Source: Blumeriella jaapii
Lineage: Eukaryota > Ascomycota > Leotiomycetes > Helotiales > Drepanopezizaceae
Direction of reading: 5' to 3'
Assembly (NCBI GenBank): GCA_009599575.1
Contig: VWND01000003.1
Span: 1,130,001-1,194,000 of the forward strand
Length of the DNA: 64,000 nucleotides
A model generated the notes under the pieces. It did not search any database. It had not been told where the DNA came from and was given only the letters and a program-made list of their open reading frames with translations. The position numbers and the translations under genes were made by a program. Positions 60,321-64,000 of the stretch are shown in pieces. Positions within the stretch are counted from its first letter, which is position 1, and each line of letters opens with the position of its first letter.

Positions 60321-60586
60321 TATAAAAATAAGTAGAAAAACCAAACTAATACGGCTATATATCGGTGGATAAAATAATCTAGGGAATTCCTAAAAAAAAC
60401 TAAAGAAAAAAAATAAAAATAAATGAAAATGTGAATTAAACTGCGTGCTTATAATATTATCTAAAGGGGCGCTTTGCTTTTATACCTGTTGAAAATAGTC
60501 AGTGGCAGAGGGTTTCGGAAAGGTCCATGCCTTAATCATAGCTAAAACTACCAACTCCCATCAATACAAAGTATCACCGTTTTATA
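60321..60586 (-). repeat. 5' LTR of element 1 copy D
   Basis: 266 bp in reverse orientation, from TATAAAAATAAG (reverse of the LTR end) to ATCACCGTTTTATA. Relatively little mutated near 60480-60580. Confidence 0.92.
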
Positions 60587-63500
60587 TTAATTAATAAATT
60601 TATCGATATTATATCGTTTTCTAAGCAAAACGTTGCTAAATTTAACAAATTTATTTTTAATTTATTTTAAAACGGAATTATTATACGTAATTTTTCCGAA
60701 TTTAAGCAAGTATATAATACCGCTATTTCAGATTAAGAAGCAGCATTTGTAAAAGTATTTATAAAATAATTTAATATAATAATTAAAAACGTTAACAAAT
60801 TTTTATTCGATTACGAAAGTTTCGTTAAAGCTAAATTCGTTCGCAAAAACTTTAATTACGACAAGTTTCTGCTGAATTACGACAACGCTTTAAAAGCCTT
60901 CGCCGAAGCAAAAAAAGCTCGAAAAAAAAAAAAAAAAATAACAGATCGAGTTTTGCGTTTTTTGCTAAATTAATAAAAAAAAAATATTTAAAAATACGTT
61001 TTTAATAAAATCACCGGTATTATTTCATTTCGGCATTTCGCTCGCTTTTTCGAAACTATTACTTTTACGAAAAAAAAAATCTAAGTACTAAACGCTTATA
61101 TTTTTAAAACGCAAGCTTTAAAAGCTAATAATTTAAAAGCCCGTAAATTTACAAGCTTTTTTACAGCCGTTTGCAAATTGGTCGACGATATTATATAATC
61201 GCTAAAAAGAATTTTGATCGGCTACGAAATCTTAAATTTGACTTTTTTTAAAAATAAAAAACTAAGCGTCGCTAAATACAGCATTTTCGTACCGAAAAAA
61301 AAAACGACGCTATTTCGATATTTTAAATTTACAACGACGAAAAAAACGAAAAAGCTAATATTATTTTCGTTTAATTCGAAAAAATATACGCGGTAGCAAT
61401 TAATATTTTTAAAACAACTAAAATAATTCGGCGATTTTTATTTTTAATTATCGAAAACGAATTCGAAAACGAAACCAAAAGCGTAATAGCAAACAACCGA
61501 TTATTCGAATATAAAAAACTTATTATATTTATAAAAACGATTCCGAAAAAAATTAAAATAAAAAACGCAAAAAAGCGCGCCGATATTTTCGAAACTTTTT
61601 TTATTCGAAAAAAAAAACTATTCGCGTCGCTAGCAAAAAAAGCACCGCGAATAAAAATAGCCGGAAATCGACGCCGAATTATAATTTTTAAGCTAATTAA
61701 TAAAAAACGCGACGATTTTATAAAATCAAATTTAAAAAACTCCGGCATTCCGAAAAAAAAAGATTTAAACGATTTTAAATCTGACTTTTCGAAATTAAAT
61801 ACGCAAATACCGAAAACGCTTGTTGCGTTTAAAAACATCGTATTATTTCCGCTAATATTTTAAATTTTAATAAAAACATTTAAAAACTCGATTATTATAC
61901 GATTCGACCGAAAAAATTTAAAAAGAAATATCGAAATTATCGCGGAAAAAATTACGCAAAAAGCATAAAATCAAATTATTTTATTTAAAATTTTCGTTTT
62001 CGACGATATTACGATTTAAAAGTTTTACTTTTATATTTTTATATAAAAATCAAATAAACCCGTCAGCTTTTTTTTCTTTGCTTCGAACGAAAACTAAATC
62101 AAGCTTTTTTCGAAAGATTACAAATATATTACGTTAAAACAAATAAAAAACTTTTAAAAACAGTAATCCGTTTTTGCTCGAATTTTCCTTCGTTAAAAAA
62201 CTTCGATTTTTTAATTTCGTTTTTACAAATAACGTTAACGATAAAAAAACGGCAAGTTTTGCTATTTTTATATACGCTATTACGCGGCGTATTGCGATTT
62301 AATTACAAAAAAAATCGATATTATCGGCTTTGCTAATCGATTCGCTGTTATTAAAAATTCGGACTACGACGTATTCGAAATTGATTTTAATAATTAATTT
62401 ATATTCCGACGAAAAATTGCGAAAATTATTAAAACGCGTGCTAAAATTTACTTAAGCTACGCAAATTTTAAAATAAATCTTAAAACTTTCAGCGCGATTA
62501 TAAAACTCGACTAAAATAAAATAGAATAAAAATAATAAATATTTTCAAAAGCCGATTTTTTTAGCTTTTCGACCGAAAATTTATTTTAAAATTTATTTAA
62601 ACTAAGCTGCGAATTCGTTAATTACGTAAAGTTTTACAACGGAAAAAACAAATTATTATTGGATTTTATAAAAAAAAAAATAGCTATATATAAATATTAT
62701 TTCCGATTAATTAAAATCCAAAAAGCGCTTATAGTTTTTTTCGTTAATATATTTTATAATTTTATTTAACAAATTTTTAAAATGCACTCCGGCTTTTTTT
62801 TCGCTGTTTTAATTATTCGGAATTTCGGAAACTGCTGCTTCGTAGCATATTTTAATATTCCGATCGTTTTAAATCTCGCTAATTCCGACCGTATTACAAT
62901 TATAAAATTCGATATCGCCGATTTTCAAAAGAAAAAAAAAAATCGAAAACCTTACCGACGCTATTTTCGATTATTACGTTTTGCTTATATTCGTATACAA
63001 TTCGAAAATAATCGAAATTTATTTGCAATTATATTACGACGCCAAGCTGACTAAAACTATTTAAAAAAGCCCAGCTTTTTTGTATTTCAGCGCGTCTAAA
63101 GCAATAGCCTTAGCTATTTCATCGGATTACGAAACCGAAAGCTACGAAGTAAAAAATAAAATAACTTTTATTAGCTTTTCGATTAAGCAAAAGGTTTTCG
63201 TTAAATTTAAAACTTAAAAACCGACGGCGCGATACTAATTTATTCGAATAATTATACGACGCAAAAATACAAAAACCATTTCGAAAACGACGCTTCGATA
63301 AATAATTTAATATTATTTGTACTGCGACGAAAGCAATTATAATACTTTCGGTGATTTCGATTGCAAACGATTACTTTCGAATTATTTCGTAAAATAGTTT
63401 TTTTTATAAGCTTCGGAGCCTTTTCGAAAGCATTCGTCGGTAAATAGCCGTAATCCGACCTATTAGTTTTACGCGAAACAAAAGCGTTAATCGGTTTTAA

Positions 63501-63975
63501 TCACGACGAATTAATCGATTATTTTTACGATTTTAATATAAGATTTTTTAGCGTTTTTTGCAAAGCGTAAAACCACGTTTAAAAGCTGAAATTTATTATT
63601 TACGGAAAAAAATCGTAAAAAGCATTCGTCGCGGCGACGCTTAATAATATCATCGATGAAAAGATTATTAAAACGTTCGTAAATCAAAACGATACCTCGA
63701 CTAATATTTCGTCGAGCCATTTTTTAAAAAAGCAAAAAAAATAAAATAATTTATACGATAAGCGAAACGCTATTCTTTTATAAAAGCTAATAGCAAAAAA
63801 ACCAAAAACGGATTAAAAAACTGAAAAAATATAAAATTTAAAAATTCGGTTTTTAATCGATTAGTTTTTAAATTATATAAAATAAACTAAATTGCATTTA
63901 TTAAAATTATATTTTTTTTTGGTCGTAATTAAAAACGACTACGTATATTATTTAAAACAGAATATAAAACGGTAA
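60587..63975 (+). pseudogene. ORF3 of element 1 copy G, nearly complete
   Basis: Same blocks as C, E and F: FLFDYESFVKAKFVRKN near 60810, charged middle with the palindrome at 61620, YAAYCDLI near 62285, DRITIIKFDIADF near 62890 followed by QKKKK (one copy where the Gln after IADF is not a stop), LQLYYDAKL near 63025 and LIDYFYDFNIRFF near 63510. The stop is in the LTR. Being the oldest layer it should carry the most RIP stops. Confidence 0.7.
61620..61652 (+). repeat. 33-bp palindromic insert in ORF3, copy G
   Basis: ATTCGCG + core + CGCGAAT, arms intact; reads FASLAKKAPRI. Being in the oldest layer, it shows the insert predates amplification of the family seen here. Confidence 0.82.
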
Positions 63976-64000
63976 TATTTTATATTAATAAAAATTAGTA
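63963..64000 (+). repeat. Start of the 3' LTR of element 1 copy G
   Basis: First 38 bp (TATAAAACGG...); the rest lies outside the window. Confidence 0.85.

Larger units (their letters stand above)
56431..60586 (-). mobile_element. Element 1 copy D, segment 1 (5' LTR to RT), minus strand
   Basis: The reverse complement carries the LTR, leader, gag, protease and the start of RT. Its LTR end meets copy G at 60586/60587, so copy D was inserted at the start of ORF3 in copy G. Confidence 0.9.
60587..64000 (+). mobile_element. Element 1 copy G, ORF3 and start of 3' LTR
   Basis: The outermost layer visible: starts at TTAATTAATAAATTTATCG, about 20 bp into ORF3, next to the copy D LTR, and runs off the window in its 3' LTR. 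The left part of copy G should lie far to the left, beyond the whole nested stack. Confidence 0.87.

Noticed and set aside
1..64000. Organellar or apicomplexan genome, suggested by very high A+T
   Set aside because: Content is gypsy retrotransposons with C-to-T/G-to-A differences between copies, which indicates RIP in a fungal nuclear genome.

Overview
This window looks like a gene-free, AT-rich heterochromatic block of a filamentous ascomycete (Pezizomycotina). It is made almost entirely of LTR retrotransposons that carry the mark of repeat-induced point mutation (RIP). In every copy, CAA, CAG and TGG codons have become stops, GGN codons have become AAN or AGN, and most remaining C sits in CpG. 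No host gene, rRNA, tRNA or CRISPR array was found. The species cannot be named from the sequence.

Three Ty3/gypsy families are present. Element 1 is about 11.3 kb with a 266-bp LTR (TGTAAAACGG...CTTTTACA) and 4-bp target duplications. It has seven copies or fragments, called A to G here. Its order is LTR, leader, gag-protease, RT-RNase H-integrase, a roughly 430-bp spacer, a third ORF of about 3.4 kb with no recognised product (ORF3), LTR. Element 2 is the 3' end of a chromodomain-bearing gypsy element with a 174-bp LTR. Element 3 is a complete 6.48-kb gypsy chromovirus with 297-bp LTRs and a perfect 5-bp TSD.

Layout. 1-8613: copy A (+), with the ORF3 end deleted. 8614-9507: element 2 3' end (+). 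9508-14505 and 20983-23620: copy B (+), split by element 3 (14506-20982, +). 23621-29861: copy C 3' part (+). 29862-32062, 43358-45135 and 56431-60586: copy D (-), split by full copies E (32063-43357, +) and F (45136-56430, +). 60587-64000: copy G ORF3 and start of its 3' LTR (+). The junctions give a nesting order: G received D; D received C, E and F; C received B; B received element 2 and element 3; element 2 received A.

Points of interest. (1) A 33-bp imperfect palindrome recurs at four separate coding sites of element 1 and once in the unrelated element 3. It always has 7-bp outer arms and a 19-bp core, and in element 1 it is read in the same peptide phase each time, like a protein-coding palindromic insert. 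(2) ORF3 lies in the position of an env gene but has no clear membrane architecture, and its stop lies inside the LTR. (3) A -1 frame step between protease and RT is conserved in four copies, with a T-TTT-TTA heptamer in three of them.

All coding regions are pseudogenes. Domain boundaries are approximate because each copy has many RIP stops and a few homopolymer frameshifts.
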